From Gammaproteobacteria bacterium (GTDB lineage: Bacteria; Pseudomonadota; Gammaproteobacteria; Steroidobacterales; GCA-2729495), in the NCBI GenBank assembly GCA_030746435.1, contig JASLMV010000017.1, forward strand, positions 1-63,724: 63,724 nt of DNA. The letters are read 5' to 3'. A program made the position numbers and the translations under genes. The first letter of the stretch is position 1. The number at the start of each line of letters is the position of its first letter. A model generated the notes under the pieces. That model had not been told where the DNA came from and searched no databases. It saw only the letters and a list, made by a program, of their open reading frames with translations. Shown in pieces: positions 1-8,292 of this stretch.

Positions 1-28
1 CATCTATGAATATGTGACGCGGGTCCAT
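1..28 (-). CDS. start of second integron cassette ORF (partial)
   Basis: An ATG on the minus strand begins three bases after the attC core GTTATAT and stays open for nine codons (M-D-P-R-H-I-F-I-D) to the window edge. Its position directly behind the attC of the first cassette is where the next gene cassette should start. Too little is present to assign a product. The call rests on context rather than on protein similarity. Confidence 0.4.
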
Positions 29-31
29 GCC

Positions 32-112
32 ATATAACGCCTTGGGCTGGGGGCGGCTGCGGAGCAGCCGGTCCAGCGACCGCAGGGAGCGGCAAGCCCC
101 AACTGGTTAGGT
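32..112 (-). other. attC: integron attC recombination site
   Basis: In cassette orientation (minus strand) the site opens with ACCTAAC, which fits the R'' consensus RYYYAAC, and closes 81 bp later with GTTATAT, one base off the R' consensus GTTRRRY. Just inside these cores a second pair of complementary arms is visible (TTGGGGCTT against AAGCCCAA). A GC-rich, partly self-complementary centre follows. This double-stem layout is what integron integrases recognise as folded single strand. It lies 6 bp after the stop codon of the first cassette ORF, as expected. Confidence 0.82.
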
Positions 113-118
113 GACGAG

Positions 119-418
119 CTAAACAGCAGTTTGCTCATTTGCTGATTTTCGAACATATAGATACCAGAATATCGGTGCAGCGAAAGCGTGAAAAGCCAGG
201 AGCAGGATTGTCCAACCAAATTTTGCTGACCCGGGAAAATCCGGGATTTTGAATGCAAACACTATGTTGGCCGCAGCAAGCGCGAAGATATAAATATTGG
301 CCAATGCCACAGGAATGGCAGGGTTGCTTACTTGCCCAATAGACATGGCCCCACCAATGAATACTGCCGGCGCCAAGAACGCTAGCACACCCCAAATTCT
401 GACGGTTGTTTTAGTCAT
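119..418 (-). CDS. cassette-encoded small membrane protein, unknown function
   Basis: A 99-residue protein with three to four predicted hydrophobic segments (about residues 10-30, 38-56 and 66-88). It has a basic N-terminus and no motif I recognise. It occupies exactly the space between the attI-like junction (430-436) and attC (32-112), so it is the first cassette of the array. It is transcribed away from the integrase, as is normal for cassettes. The start ATG lies 9 bases after AGGTGA, and that ribosome-binding site is part of the recombination core GTTAGGT. AT content is higher than in neighbouring chromosomal genes, consistent with an imported cassette. Confidence 0.7.
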   Translation of the reverse strand: MTKTTVRIWGVLAFLAPAVFIGGAMSIGQVSNPAIPVALANIYIFALAAANIVFAFKIPDFPGSAKFGWTILLLAFHAFAAPIFWYLYVRKSANEQTAV

Positions 419-429
419 CGAATTGAGTC

Positions 430-436
430 ACCTAAC
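430..436 (-). other. attI: attI/cassette junction core (GTTAGGT)
   Basis: On the minus strand GTTAGGT matches the integron crossover consensus GTTRRRY and sits 12 bases before the first cassette start codon. It is identical over ten bases (GTTAGGTGAC) to the inverted copy at the inner edge of attC, so the cassette is bracketed by inverted repeats. The attI site proper should extend from here toward the integrase. Its accessory integrase-binding repeats were not resolved by eye. Confidence 0.7.
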
Positions 437-494
437 AGCTTTATTCAATGGGGAAGGCGCATGTATGCGCGAGGCCCCTGTTGCTAAAAGTAAG

Positions 495-523
495 GTTCTA
501 TCCCTATCTCCGCAAAAATTCAA
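495..523 (-). promoter_or_regulatory. candidate cassette promoter Pc
   Basis: On the minus strand a -35-like TTGAAT (523-518) and a -10-like TAGAAC (500-495) are separated by exactly 17 bases. They point toward the first cassette from between the integrase gene and attI, where integron Pc promoters are often found. The match is moderate and untested. Confidence 0.4.
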
Positions 524-634
524 GAAACTCCGTTTATCTGCGTAAGGGGTACAGGGCTAACGTGCCTGCAAAGCGTGCGTAGGCGCTGTATGTGAAAAAG
601 GGTGTGGCTCCAAAACCAATACTAGTGGCCTGAT

Positions 635-664
635 TTGGCGCTATTTGGTGATGGTGTCTATTTT
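635..664 (+). promoter_or_regulatory. candidate integrase promoter
   Basis: TTGGCG (635-640) and TATTTT (659-664) are spaced by 18 bases and lie 35 bases ahead of the preferred integrase start. No convincing LexA box (CTGT-N8-ACAG) was found here, although many integron integrases are SOS-controlled. The -10 match is weak. Confidence 0.3.
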
Positions 665-698
665 TATGCTCCTTGTCTCGAATAGTAGGAGCAGAAAA

Positions 699-1679
699 AT
701 GGAAGACATACCCGTACCCGTCAATAAATCATCGGGTCGCTTTATGGACCAGATGCGGACCCTGATGCGTGAGAAAAAGCTGGCGTATACAACGGAGAAA
801 ACCTACCTGCGATGGATACGCTCGTTTATTCAATTCCACCGCTACAGGCACCCGCAGGAGATGGGCGCACGTGAGGTGGACCAGTTCCTGAGCTGGCTGG
901 CCGTGGACCGGCGGGTGTCGCCCGCGACGCAGGGCATTGCCCTGAATGCCCTTGTCTTCATGTACCGCCATCACTTCAAGCATGATCTTGGGAAGCTGGA
1001 ATACAACCGCGCCAGGCCCCGGCGCCGGTTACCGCAGGTTCTGACCCATGACGAAGCGATGGCCATTATCGGCGGGCTGCCGGACAAGGTCAGGCTGTTC
1101 GTGCAGGTTCTCTACGGTGCCGGTCTGCGCCAGGCCGAGTGCTGCAGCCTGCGCATCAAGGACATCGATTTCGGTATGAACGAGATCGTCGTGCGCCAGG
1201 GCAAGGGTGGTAAGGACCGCCGTACCATTCTGCCGGCCACGTTACAGAAACCGCTCGCAGATCAGGTCAACTTTGTGCAGAAAAATCATGCGGCCGACAT
1301 CGCCGCGGGTTATGGCGAGGTATACATTCCTGAAGCGTTGGCCCGCAAGTATCCGAACGCATGTCGCGAGACGGGCTGGCAGTTCCTGTTTCCAGCCCGG
1401 GAACCGGCAAAAGATCCCGTTAGCGGCAAAATGCGTCGCCACCACGTGCACCCGTCCTGGGTGCGCAAGAGCATCAAGAAAGCGCGTCTTGAGGCGGGTA
1501 TCTACAAACACGTCACCTCACACACTTTTCGCCACAGCTTCGCGACACGGCTGCTCGAGCGCGGTTATGACCTGCGTACGATCCAGGAACTACTCGGGCA
1601 TTCCGATATCAGCACGACGGAAATCTACACGCACGTGCTGAACAAGGGCGGGCGTGGGGTCAGCGGCCCGCTGGGTTAG
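699..1679 (+). CDS. intI: integron integrase (tyrosine recombinase, IntI family)
   Basis: A 326-residue tyrosine recombinase that would capture and excise gene cassettes at attI and attC sites. An N-terminal SAM-like core-binding domain covers about residues 15-95. Catalytic residues are visible as R144 (in GAGLRQAE), H275 and R278 (in HTFRHSFAT), H301 (LGHSD) and Y310 (TTEIYTH). Between the second and third catalytic patches lies the extra segment around residues 205-233 (YIPEALARKYPNA...) that separates IntI enzymes from XerC/XerD. The ATG at 699 is preferred over an upstream ATG at 645 because AGGAG precedes it by 8 bases. The gene is divergent from the cassette, giving the classical integron arrangement. 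Its last codons overlap the convergent next gene by 4 bp. Confidence 0.92.
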   Translation: MEDIPVPVNKSSGRFMDQMRTLMREKKLAYTTEKTYLRWIRSFIQFHRYRHPQEMGAREVDQFLSWLAVDRRVSPATQGIALNALVFMYRHHFKHDLGKLEYNRARPRRRLPQVLTHDEAMAIIGGLPDKVRLFVQVLYGAGLRQAECCSLRIKDIDFGMNEIVVRQGKGGKDRRTILPATLQKPLADQVNFVQKNHAADIAAGYGEVYIPEALARKYPNACRETGWQFLFPAREPAKDPVSGKMRRHHVHPSWVRKSIKKARLEAGIYKHVTSHTFRHSFATRLLERGYDLRTIQELLGHSDISTTEIYTHVLNKGGRGVSGPLG

Positions 1680-2149
1680 CGGGCATCGTTCGCTGGCTCG
1701 CACACGAAGATGGGGATGTCCCGGCTCGTGCGCGTGCGATAGTCGGCGTAGGTAGCATAGTACTGGTCGCAAATGGGCCAGAGCGTGGGCTTCTCGTCGG
1801 AGGTGGCAATGCGAGCACGAAGTTTCATGTGACGGTTGCGGTGATTTACCTTGATGTTGGGATGCTTCACAAGGTTGAAATACCAGGCGGGGTTTCTCGG
1901 GGCGCCACCCTGCGAGGCGACCAGGAGTACGCCCGCCCGGTAGGGGACATACATCAGCGGAATGGTCAATGTGCCCCTGCTCTTTGCGCGCTTCATAGTG
2001 ACGAAGCAAACATCATCACCGCCAACGGAGTTGAAGCGCCTGCCACCGGACAAGCGGTGCAGGAGTACGTGCAGGCGTGTCACGGTCTTGAGTATCCAGC
2101 GCGGAGGAGAGTTACCTTTATCCGCGGTGCTGCTACCGGACTCAGCCAT
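1676..2149 (-). CDS. nitroreductase/deazaflavin-dependent oxidoreductase family protein (DUF385-like)
   Basis: A 157-residue protein resembling the Ddn/DUF385 split-barrel family, known in actinobacteria as F420-dependent nitro- or quinone reductases. The family pattern is visible from about residue 50: a basic turn followed by TIPLMYVPYRAGVLLVASQGG, then NPAWYFNLVKHPNIKV. In other bacteria the cofactor and substrate are usually unknown, so no reaction is assigned. GAGAG lies 8 bases before the ATG. The gene ends inside the integrase 3' end in convergent orientation, so it may mark the chromosomal side of the integron. Confidence 0.72.
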   Translation of the reverse strand: MAESGSSTADKGNSPPRWILKTVTRLHVLLHRLSGGRRFNSVGGDDVCFVTMKRAKSRGTLTIPLMYVPYRAGVLLVASQGGAPRNPAWYFNLVKHPNIKVNHRNRHMKLRARIATSDEKPTLWPICDQYYATYADYRTRTSRDIPIFVCEPANDAR

Positions 2150-2232
2150 TAGGGTGCTCTCTAAAATCCAGGGTGCATGTTTACTGCATACAATAATCGC
2201 ATATATAAACCCGGCCTGAACGGCGGCATTTG

Positions 2233-3252
2233 TTAGTGACCGTAACTGTGTATCTCACCGTCGGGGTCCGTCACCGTGTAATTCGCTGAGCCGTGCTCGC
2301 TGATCCACTGCGGCCCCACCGGCACCTTGCCGTGCCCGCCTGGTATATCCAGCACGTACTCTGGCTGGCATAACCCTGACACACGCCCGCGCAGTTGCCG
2401 CATGATTTTCTGGCCATCGTCTATCGTCGTGCGGAAGTGACTCGTACCGCGCGCGCGGTCGGCATGGTGCAGGTAGTAAGGCTTGATCCGGTTCTCGACC
2501 AGCGTGCGCAGCAGTTCTTCGAGTACCGCCGCATCGTCGTTAATACCTTTCAGTAACACCGACTGGCTCAGCATGGGAACCCCTTTGTCGATTAACCGTG
2601 CGCACGCCTGGCGAGCGTCTGTTATCAGTTCGCGCGGATGGTTCGTGTGCAGGATGACAAAAAGCGCCTTGGCCTGTTTCAGAATATTGATCAGTTCAGT
2701 TGTAATTCGTTCCGGGCTTACGACCGGCACACGCGTGTGGATGCGGATGACCTTTATATGATCGATTTGACCCAGCTCCGCAACAATCTTTTGCAACCGC
2801 CGTGGCGACAGCAATAATGGATCGCCACCGGAAAGAATGACTTCCCACACTTCTTTGTGCGTTCGAATGTAATCCAGCGCCGTTTCCAGTTCGGCTGTGC
2901 TTAACAACCCGTTGTCCTGCTGCCCGACAGTCTCGCGCCGGAAACAAAAACGGCAATACACAGGACATACGCGTATTGGCGTAAGCAGCAACCGGTCCGG
3001 GTAACGGTGCACGATACCCGGCACGGGTGAATGCCGGTCGTCACCTATCGGGTCGCAGAGTTCATCCGGATGTTCGGCGAGTTCGCGTACGTCAGGCATA
3101 AACTGCTTTGCGATCGGGTCGTCCGGGTCAGCCGGGTCGACCAGGTCCTGCATCGGTTCGGTAATGGCCACGGCAAAGCGGTTGGCTACCAGCGCCAGGT
3201 CGTCTGCATTCCTGTCTACATGTTGCGCGGCAATGCGCTCGGTTGTGCTCAT
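2233..3252 (-). CDS. KamA/EpmB family radical SAM protein (lysine 2,3-aminomutase-like)
   Basis: A 339-residue radical SAM, PLP-dependent aminomutase relative. The SAM cluster motif CPVYCRFC provides Cys at about 96, 100 and 103. A GGDP motif (ILSGGDPLLL) follows, and the PLP-lysine motif PGGHGKVPVGP is near residue 309. Length and sequence resemble EpmB, which converts alpha-lysine to beta-lysine for elongation factor P modification, but also the wider KamA family. No efp or epmA is adjacent, so the substrate is uncertain. The ATG at 3252 has GAGG nine bases ahead. An upstream TTG (3288) would add 12 residues without such a signal. Confidence 0.8.
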   Translation of the reverse strand: MSTTERIAAQHVDRNADDLALVANRFAVAITEPMQDLVDPADPDDPIAKQFMPDVRELAEHPDELCDPIGDDRHSPVPGIVHRYPDRLLLTPIRVCPVYCRFCFRRETVGQQDNGLLSTAELETALDYIRTHKEVWEVILSGGDPLLLSPRRLQKIVAELGQIDHIKVIRIHTRVPVVSPERITTELINILKQAKALFVILHTNHPRELITDARQACARLIDKGVPMLSQSVLLKGINDDAAVLEELLRTLVENRIKPYYLHHADRARGTSHFRTTIDDGQKIMRQLRGRVSGLCQPEYVLDIPGGHGKVPVGPQWISEHGSANYTVTDPDGEIHSYGH

Positions 3253-3395
3253 TCGTGAAATCCTCTGAATCTCGGGACTGTAGTCCAATGTTCGGCCCTG
3301 AACGCTTGTGCCGCAAGCCTTTGCACGTGAACGGTACTTTCACGGCGTGATGCGGTCTCTTGTAGCTGCATAATGGAAGCGTTAGGGTTCCCTCC

Positions 3396-3740
3396 ATGCG
3401 CATGCGTACATTCATATTAATAAGTCTTTTAATCAGCCAGCCGGTTGCCGCATTCAGCGATGCTGCTCCGCTCGAGGTCGATCAGCAGGGTGATGTAACA
3501 GCGCATTGTGAATCCGGCGAGCTGGCGTCGACCCAATATGACGGTCATGACGGTAACGACGGCGACGCACACACCGATTGCGAAACCGACTGCGGACAAT
3601 GCGCTTCCTGTGCCGCAAGCATCGCTAATGCTGCTTTAGCTTTGGATGTGCATCCCGTCGTCGGTCACGCTGCTTCGCCACGAATCCAGTTGCCGCCCGG
3701 TAACGCTGACTTACTCTACCGACCACCTATTAACTCCTGA
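3396..3740 (+). CDS. small secreted Cys/His/Asp-rich protein, probable metal-linked
   Basis: A 114-residue protein with a signal peptide (about residues 1-19, ending VAAFSDA). A mature part is rich in His, Asp and Cys (QYDGHDGNDGDAHTDCETDCGQCASC). The C-terminus LLYRPPINS resembles the ending of CzcI/DUF2946-type small periplasmic metal-resistance proteins. It lies 85 bases upstream of copA and is probably transcribed with it. A role in copper binding or sensing is inferred from composition and position only. Confidence 0.6.
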   Translation: MRMRTFILISLLISQPVAAFSDAAPLEVDQQGDVTAHCESGELASTQYDGHDGNDGDAHTDCETDCGQCASCAASIANAALALDVHPVVGHAASPRIQLPPGNADLLYRPPINS

Positions 3741-3825
3741 TCCCGTCGGGCATCGCCCGATCTCAGACGTGCGCTGACTGTTGTCAGTGCCAGACTTTTT
3801 CCTTTTTTGGATCAGGAATAGAACA

Positions 3826-5550
3826 GTGTTTAGTAAATACCATGAAAGTGGCGTGTCGCGACGGCGCTTCGTAACCGGACTCGCCGCGGGGACCGCAGTT
3901 GCTGCGCTTGGGTGGCGCAAAGCCGGTGCAGCGGAAGTTTCCCCTACGCAAGTTCTACGCGGGAACAACTTCGATTTAAGTATTGGTTATCGCGAGGTCA
4001 ACCTGACCGGCGTGCCAAGGCAGGCGACGGTCGTGAACGGCAGTCTGCCGGCCCCGGTGTTGCGCTGGAAGCAGGGCGAAAAGGTAACGCTCAGGGTCAA
4101 GAACAACCTCGCCACCGACAGCTCGGTCCACTGGCACGGCATCATCCTGCCGGCCGACATGGACGGCGTCCCGGGCTTTAGTTTCGACGGCATCAGACCT
4201 GGCGAGACTTTCGAGTACAGCTTCCCGGTCACGCAGAACGGTACCTACTGGTACCACAGCCACACGGTCTACCAGGAACAGACCGGCCTGTACGGTGCGC
4301 TGATCATCGACCCGATCGAACCCGAACCCTTTGCTTACGATCGCGAGCACGTCGTGATGCTGTCTGACTGGAGTGACGAACGGCCCGAAGATATTGTCGT
4401 GAACCTGAAAAAACAGAGTGACTACTACAACTACCGGCAGCGCACGGTGGGGGACCTCACCGCGCAGATCCGTGAGGCGGGCTGGAAAGCTACCCGCGAA
4501 GACCGTGCGATGTGGAACCGGATGCGCATGAGCGACCGTGACATCTCGGATGTTACCGGCAGCACCTACACGTTCCTCGTGAACGGCCAGCCGCCGGATG
4601 CCAACTGGACCGGCCTGTTTGCACGCAATGAAAAAGTGCGCCTGCGGTTTATTAATGCGGCAGCCATGACTATTTTCGATGTCCGGATTCCGGGTTTGAA
4701 GATGACCGTCGTCGCGGCCGACGGCCAGTACATCGAGCCGGTCACGGTCGACGAGTTCCGCATCGGCGTGGCCGAGACTTACGACGTGATCGTCGAACCC
4801 ATCGATGGTGCGTACACCCTGTTCGCCCAGGCGATTGACCGCAGCGGTTACGCGCGCGGCACGCTGGCGGAACAGGCCGGGCTTTCCGCCCCGGTGCCCG
4901 CAATGGATCCGCCGCCGGTACTCACCCATGCCGACATGGGGATGGGCATGCACGGCGAGCATGCGAACCACAAAAACAGTCGGCCTGCGGCAAGCGACGC
5001 GATCGCCCAAGCAGGCTTCGGCAGCTTTGCTGCTATCGTGCACGCGGCCACCGAGTACGGCTTCCAGGTCGATATGCGCGCGGAACAACCGCGTGAGCAA
5101 TTAAACAACCCCGGCATCGGGCTGCCCAACGGCGGGCGGCGCGTGCTGACCTACGCCGACCTGCGCAACCTCGAGCCCACGCCCGATCCGCGCGAACCTG
5201 AACGGGAACTGCAACTGCACCTGACCGGCAACATGAACCGTTACATGTGGTCCATGGACGGTATCAACTTCGCCAATGCAGAACCGCTGCTGCTTAAACT
5301 GAACGAACGGCTGCGCATCACGCTCGTGAACGACACGATGATGAACCACCCGGTGCACCTGCACGGCATGTGGAGCGACCTGGAAACCGGCGATCCCGAT
5401 CACATCCCGCGCAAGCACACGGTGCTCGTGCAGCCCGGTGCAAAAATCAGTTACCTCGTCACGCCCGACATGCCCGGAGACTGGGCGTACCACTGCCATC
5501 TGCTCTACCACATGCTGGGTATGTTCCGCCGCGTGAGGGTACAGGCATGA
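3826..5550 (+). CDS. copA: multicopper oxidase CopA, Tat-exported
   Basis: A 574-residue periplasmic multicopper oxidase of the plasmid/chromosomal copper-resistance CopA type, thought to oxidise Cu(I) and sequester copper. A twin-arginine signal (SRRRFVTGLAAGTAVAALGW) opens the protein. Copper ligands are visible in HWHG, WYHSH, HPVHLHG and the C-terminal HCHLLYHMLGMF, covering type 1, 2 and 3 sites. A Met/His-rich loop (DMGMGMHGEH) near residue 380 fits extra Cu(I) binding. The GTG start at 3826 is chosen because AGGAA lies seven bases before it. A TTG at 3781 would add residues ahead of the Tat signal. The stop overlaps the copB start (ATGA). Confidence 0.92.
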   Translation: MFSKYHESGVSRRRFVTGLAAGTAVAALGWRKAGAAEVSPTQVLRGNNFDLSIGYREVNLTGVPRQATVVNGSLPAPVLRWKQGEKVTLRVKNNLATDSSVHWHGIILPADMDGVPGFSFDGIRPGETFEYSFPVTQNGTYWYHSHTVYQEQTGLYGALIIDPIEPEPFAYDREHVVMLSDWSDERPEDIVVNLKKQSDYYNYRQRTVGDLTAQIREAGWKATREDRAMWNRMRMSDRDISDVTGSTYTFLVNGQPPDANWTGLFARNEKVRLRFINAAAMTIFDVRIPGLKMTVVAADGQYIEPVTVDEFRIGVAETYDVIVEPIDGAYTLFAQAIDRSGYARGTLAEQAGLSAPVPAMDPPPVLTHADMGMGMHGEHANHKNSRPAASDAIAQAGFGSFAAIVHAATEYGFQVDMRAEQPREQLNNPGIGLPNGGRRVLTYADLRNLEPTPDPREPERELQLHLTGNMNRYMWSMDGINFANAEPLLLKLNERLRITLVNDTMMNHPVHLHGMWSDLETGDPDHIPRKHTVLVQPGAKISYLVTPDMPGDWAYHCHLLYHMLGMFRRVRVQA

Positions 5551-6239
5551 GGTACTTACTATTAATAATGTGTGTATTTTGTGCGCCGGCCTTCGCCGCG
5601 ACAGGAGCCGACCCGCTGCTTTACAAGGTGCAGGTCGAAGAACTCGAGTGGCGCAACGCCGAGGGCGGCAATAAACGGGCCTGGGATATCGAAGGCTGGG
5701 TCGGCAAGGACCGCGACAAGCTGTGGATCAAAACCGAGGGTGAGTCCTCGAGTGACGACACGGAAGAATTTGAGCTGCAACTGCTCTACGATCGCGCGGT
5801 AGCGCCCAACTGGGATCTGCAGCTCGGCTGGCGCGGTGATTTCCAGCCGGAGTCACGGCGCAGCTGGCTGACAATCGGCATGCAGGGGCTCGCCCCCGGG
5901 TTTATCGAAACGGATGCCGCGGTCTTTCTCGCAAGTGACGGCCGCACGGCCGCACGTGTGCGCGCGAGTTACGAGCTGTTGTTTACGCAGAAATTGATTC
6001 TGCAACCCGGGGTCGAGCTGAACTGGTACGCGGAAGACGATGAAGTCAACGGACTCGGTTCGGGTTGGTCGAGTTTCGAACTGGGCCTGCGTCTGCGTTA
6101 CCACGTAACCCGCAAGTTCGCGCCGTACGCCGGCCTGCATTGGGACCGTAAGTTTGGGGAAACGGCAGACCTCGCCGAAGCAGCCGGCGAGGAAACCGGC
6201 GACCTGCAGTTCGTCGCCGGCCTGTCCGTCTGGTTCTGA
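5547..6239 (+). CDS. copB: copper resistance protein B (outer membrane)
   Basis: A 230-residue outer-membrane protein that partners CopA in copper resistance. It has a short signal peptide (MRYLLLIMCVFCAPAFA) and then the CopB barrel, with alternating beta strands and a terminal aromatic (LSVWF). Typical CopB segments are visible, such as DPLLYKVQVEELEW near the start and YAGLHWDRKFG near the end. The Met/His-rich N-terminal copper-binding region of longer CopB proteins is absent here. The start overlaps the copA stop by four bases, indicating translational coupling. Confidence 0.88.
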   Translation: MRYLLLIMCVFCAPAFAATGADPLLYKVQVEELEWRNAEGGNKRAWDIEGWVGKDRDKLWIKTEGESSSDDTEEFELQLLYDRAVAPNWDLQLGWRGDFQPESRRSWLTIGMQGLAPGFIETDAAVFLASDGRTAARVRASYELLFTQKLILQPGVELNWYAEDDEVNGLGSGWSSFELGLRLRYHVTRKFAPYAGLHWDRKFGETADLAEAAGEETGDLQFVAGLSVWF

Positions 6240-6382
6240 CCGTATGGCACGGGGCCACGCGCCTTAATTGGCTGCTTTGTAAGTGTTTCACCCCCTTTTG
6301 GGCGGCCCGGCAAACTTGCTAGAATGCGCCGCTCGCCGGGCCATCGGGCCCGTCGAATCGATTCACCTGGAGCATGTTTTAA

Positions 6383-8167
6383 ATGTCGGATTACCGTGCA
6401 CCGGTAAAAGATATGCGGTTCGTTATTAACGAACTGGCCGGCCTTGCGCGCATCAATGTGTTGCCCGGCTTCGAGGAGGCTACCCCGGACCTGGTCGATG
6501 CGGTGCTCGAAGAGGCGAGCCAGCTCGCGGCCGAGGTAATCGGTCCTACCAATGCCATAGGCGACAGCCAGGGCTGCGAGGTAAAAGACGGGCAGGTTTA
6601 CGTACCTGAAGAATTCAAGGCGGCCTACCGGCAGTACATGGAAGGCGGCTGGCCAGGCATAGCGATGGACCCGGAATACGGTGGCCAGGGACTGCCCGCG
6701 CTCGTCGGCACCGCGGTCGAAGAAATGCTGCAGTCAGCGAACCTTGCCTGGTCGCTGGGGCCGCTGCTGACCGAGGGTGCGATCCACGCGATAGAACTTC
6801 ACGGTACCACCGAACTCAAGGATAGATTCCTGGAACCGATGATCAGCGGGCAATGGACGGGCACGATGAACCTGACCGAACCGCAGGCGGGTTCGAACCT
6901 GGCGGCCATTCGTACGCAGGCGATTCCGAAAGGGGACAGTTACCGAATTACCGGCCAGAAGATATTTATCACCTGGGGCGATCACAACATGACCGACAAC
7001 GTGATCCACCTGGTGCTGGCGCGCACACCGGATGCACCGGCAGGCGTGAAGGGTCTGTCACTGTTTGTCGTGCCGAAGATGCAAATCAATACGGATGGCG
7101 GTGCGGGTGAACGCAACGGCGTCACTACCGTGTCGGTCGAACACAAGCTCGGCATACACGGGAGTCCGACCTGTGTGCTGGATTTCGACAACGCCGAGGG
7201 TTCCCTCGTCGGTGAAATCGGCGCCGGCCTGACTAACATGTTCACGATGATGAACAGGGCGCGCCTGAGTGTTGGCCTCGAAGGTGTTGCGATTACCGAG
7301 CGTGCCTACCAGCAGGCGCTGGCCTATGCACTGGAAAGAGTTCAGGGCGGTGCGCCGGGTCACGACGGCGACGTTGCGATTATCCAGCATCCCGACGTGC
7401 GGCGCATGCTGTTGACAATGAAAGCCACAAACGAAGCGATGCGTGCACTCGCATACCTGAATGCCGCGCACATCGACCTGGCCGAGCATGCGACCGATGA
7501 ATCTGAACGGGCATTGCACCAGGCGCGGGTCGACCTGCTGACGCCGGTCGTCAAGGGCTGGCTAACGGAAAACTCGCAGGCGCTGACATCACTAGGCTTA
7601 CAGGTGCACGGTGGCAGCGGCTATATCGAGGAAACCGGCGCGGCTCAGCACTATCGTGATGCGCGCATTCTGACTATTTACGAGGGCACGACGGGCATCC
7701 AGGCGGCCGACCTGGTGGGCCGGAAAATTTTACGGGATGGTGGCGCGACCTTCAGTGCGCTGCTGGACGAAATGGCGGAACTCGATGCTGCTTTAGCCGC
7801 GGCCGGCGAAGAGTTGGCAACAGTGCACGATGCTCACGTCGCGGGTGTGGCTGGCCTGCGTGAGTCGGTGAAGTGGCTGCTCGAAAACGCGGGCAGCGAT
7901 GCGAACGCGCCGGGCAGCGTATCGTATCACCTGCTGATGCAGACTGGCACGGTGGTCGGTGGCTGGCACATGGCCCGCGCGGGCTTGATTGCGAAACAAA
8001 AACTCGACGAGGGTGCTGCCGATGCGGACTTTTACCGCAGCAAATTATTAACAGCGCGCTTCTACGCTGAGCAGGTTATGCCGGTGGCTTACAGCCATGC
8101 GCGCTCGGTGCGTGCCGGCGCCGACACGATCATGGCATTCTCGCTGGATCAGTTCGCAAGCGAATAG
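6383..8167 (+). CDS. long acyl-CoA dehydrogenase (DmdC/FadE-like, ~595 aa class)
   Basis: A 594-residue FAD-linked acyl-CoA dehydrogenase that would introduce the C2-C3 double bond in an acyl-CoA. The FAD-binding TEPQAGSNL and ITGQKIFITWG stretches lie around residues 160-200. The C-terminal QVHGGSGYIEE...DARILTIYEGTTGIQAADLVGRK is typical of the long family that includes 3-methylmercaptopropionyl-CoA dehydrogenase (DmdC). Sequence alone does not separate DmdC from a medium- or long-chain enzyme. GGAG is 11 bases before the ATG. It stands alone between the copper operon and a cupin gene. Confidence 0.88.
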   Translation: MSDYRAPVKDMRFVINELAGLARINVLPGFEEATPDLVDAVLEEASQLAAEVIGPTNAIGDSQGCEVKDGQVYVPEEFKAAYRQYMEGGWPGIAMDPEYGGQGLPALVGTAVEEMLQSANLAWSLGPLLTEGAIHAIELHGTTELKDRFLEPMISGQWTGTMNLTEPQAGSNLAAIRTQAIPKGDSYRITGQKIFITWGDHNMTDNVIHLVLARTPDAPAGVKGLSLFVVPKMQINTDGGAGERNGVTTVSVEHKLGIHGSPTCVLDFDNAEGSLVGEIGAGLTNMFTMMNRARLSVGLEGVAITERAYQQALAYALERVQGGAPGHDGDVAIIQHPDVRRMLLTMKATNEAMRALAYLNAAHIDLAEHATDESERALHQARVDLLTPVVKGWLTENSQALTSLGLQVHGGSGYIEETGAAQHYRDARILTIYEGTTGIQAADLVGRKILRDGGATFSALLDEMAELDAALAAAGEELATVHDAHVAGVAGLRESVKWLLENAGSDANAPGSVSYHLLMQTGTVVGGWHMARAGLIAKQKLDEGAADADFYRSKLLTARFYAEQVMPVAYSHARSVRAGADTIMAFSLDQFASE

Positions 8168-8205
8168 CTTCCCCAAATAGCGCGCGAGCAATGAAAGAAC
8201 GCGGC

Positions 8206-8267
8206 GAAAGCCAGCGCAAAAAGCGGAGTTTACAAACTAGTAAATGAGCATTTTTAAGCTGGCTTTC
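8206..8267. repeat. palindromic intergenic repeat, copy 1 (GGAGTTTAC/GTAAATGAGC core)
   Basis: A ten-base perfect outer stem (GAAAGCCAGC/GCTGGCTTTC) encloses the core AAAAAGCGGAGTTTACA...AGTAAATGAGCATTTT, which itself can fold (TTTAC/GTAAA). The same core recurs at 32256-32385 inside a larger palindrome with different flanks. It lies between the dehydrogenase and the convergent cupin gene, so it may act as a two-way terminator. Confidence 0.65.
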
Positions 8268-8292
8268 AACAAAGTTATTTCGAGCGCAGCTG

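Noticed and set aside
578-600. possible LexA box (CTGTATGTG...) before intI
   Set aside because: The second half-site ACAG is missing at the required spacing.
3976-5100. 374-residue open frame on the minus strand of copA
   Set aside because: It is antisense to a clear multicopper oxidase, with low-diversity composition and no domain.
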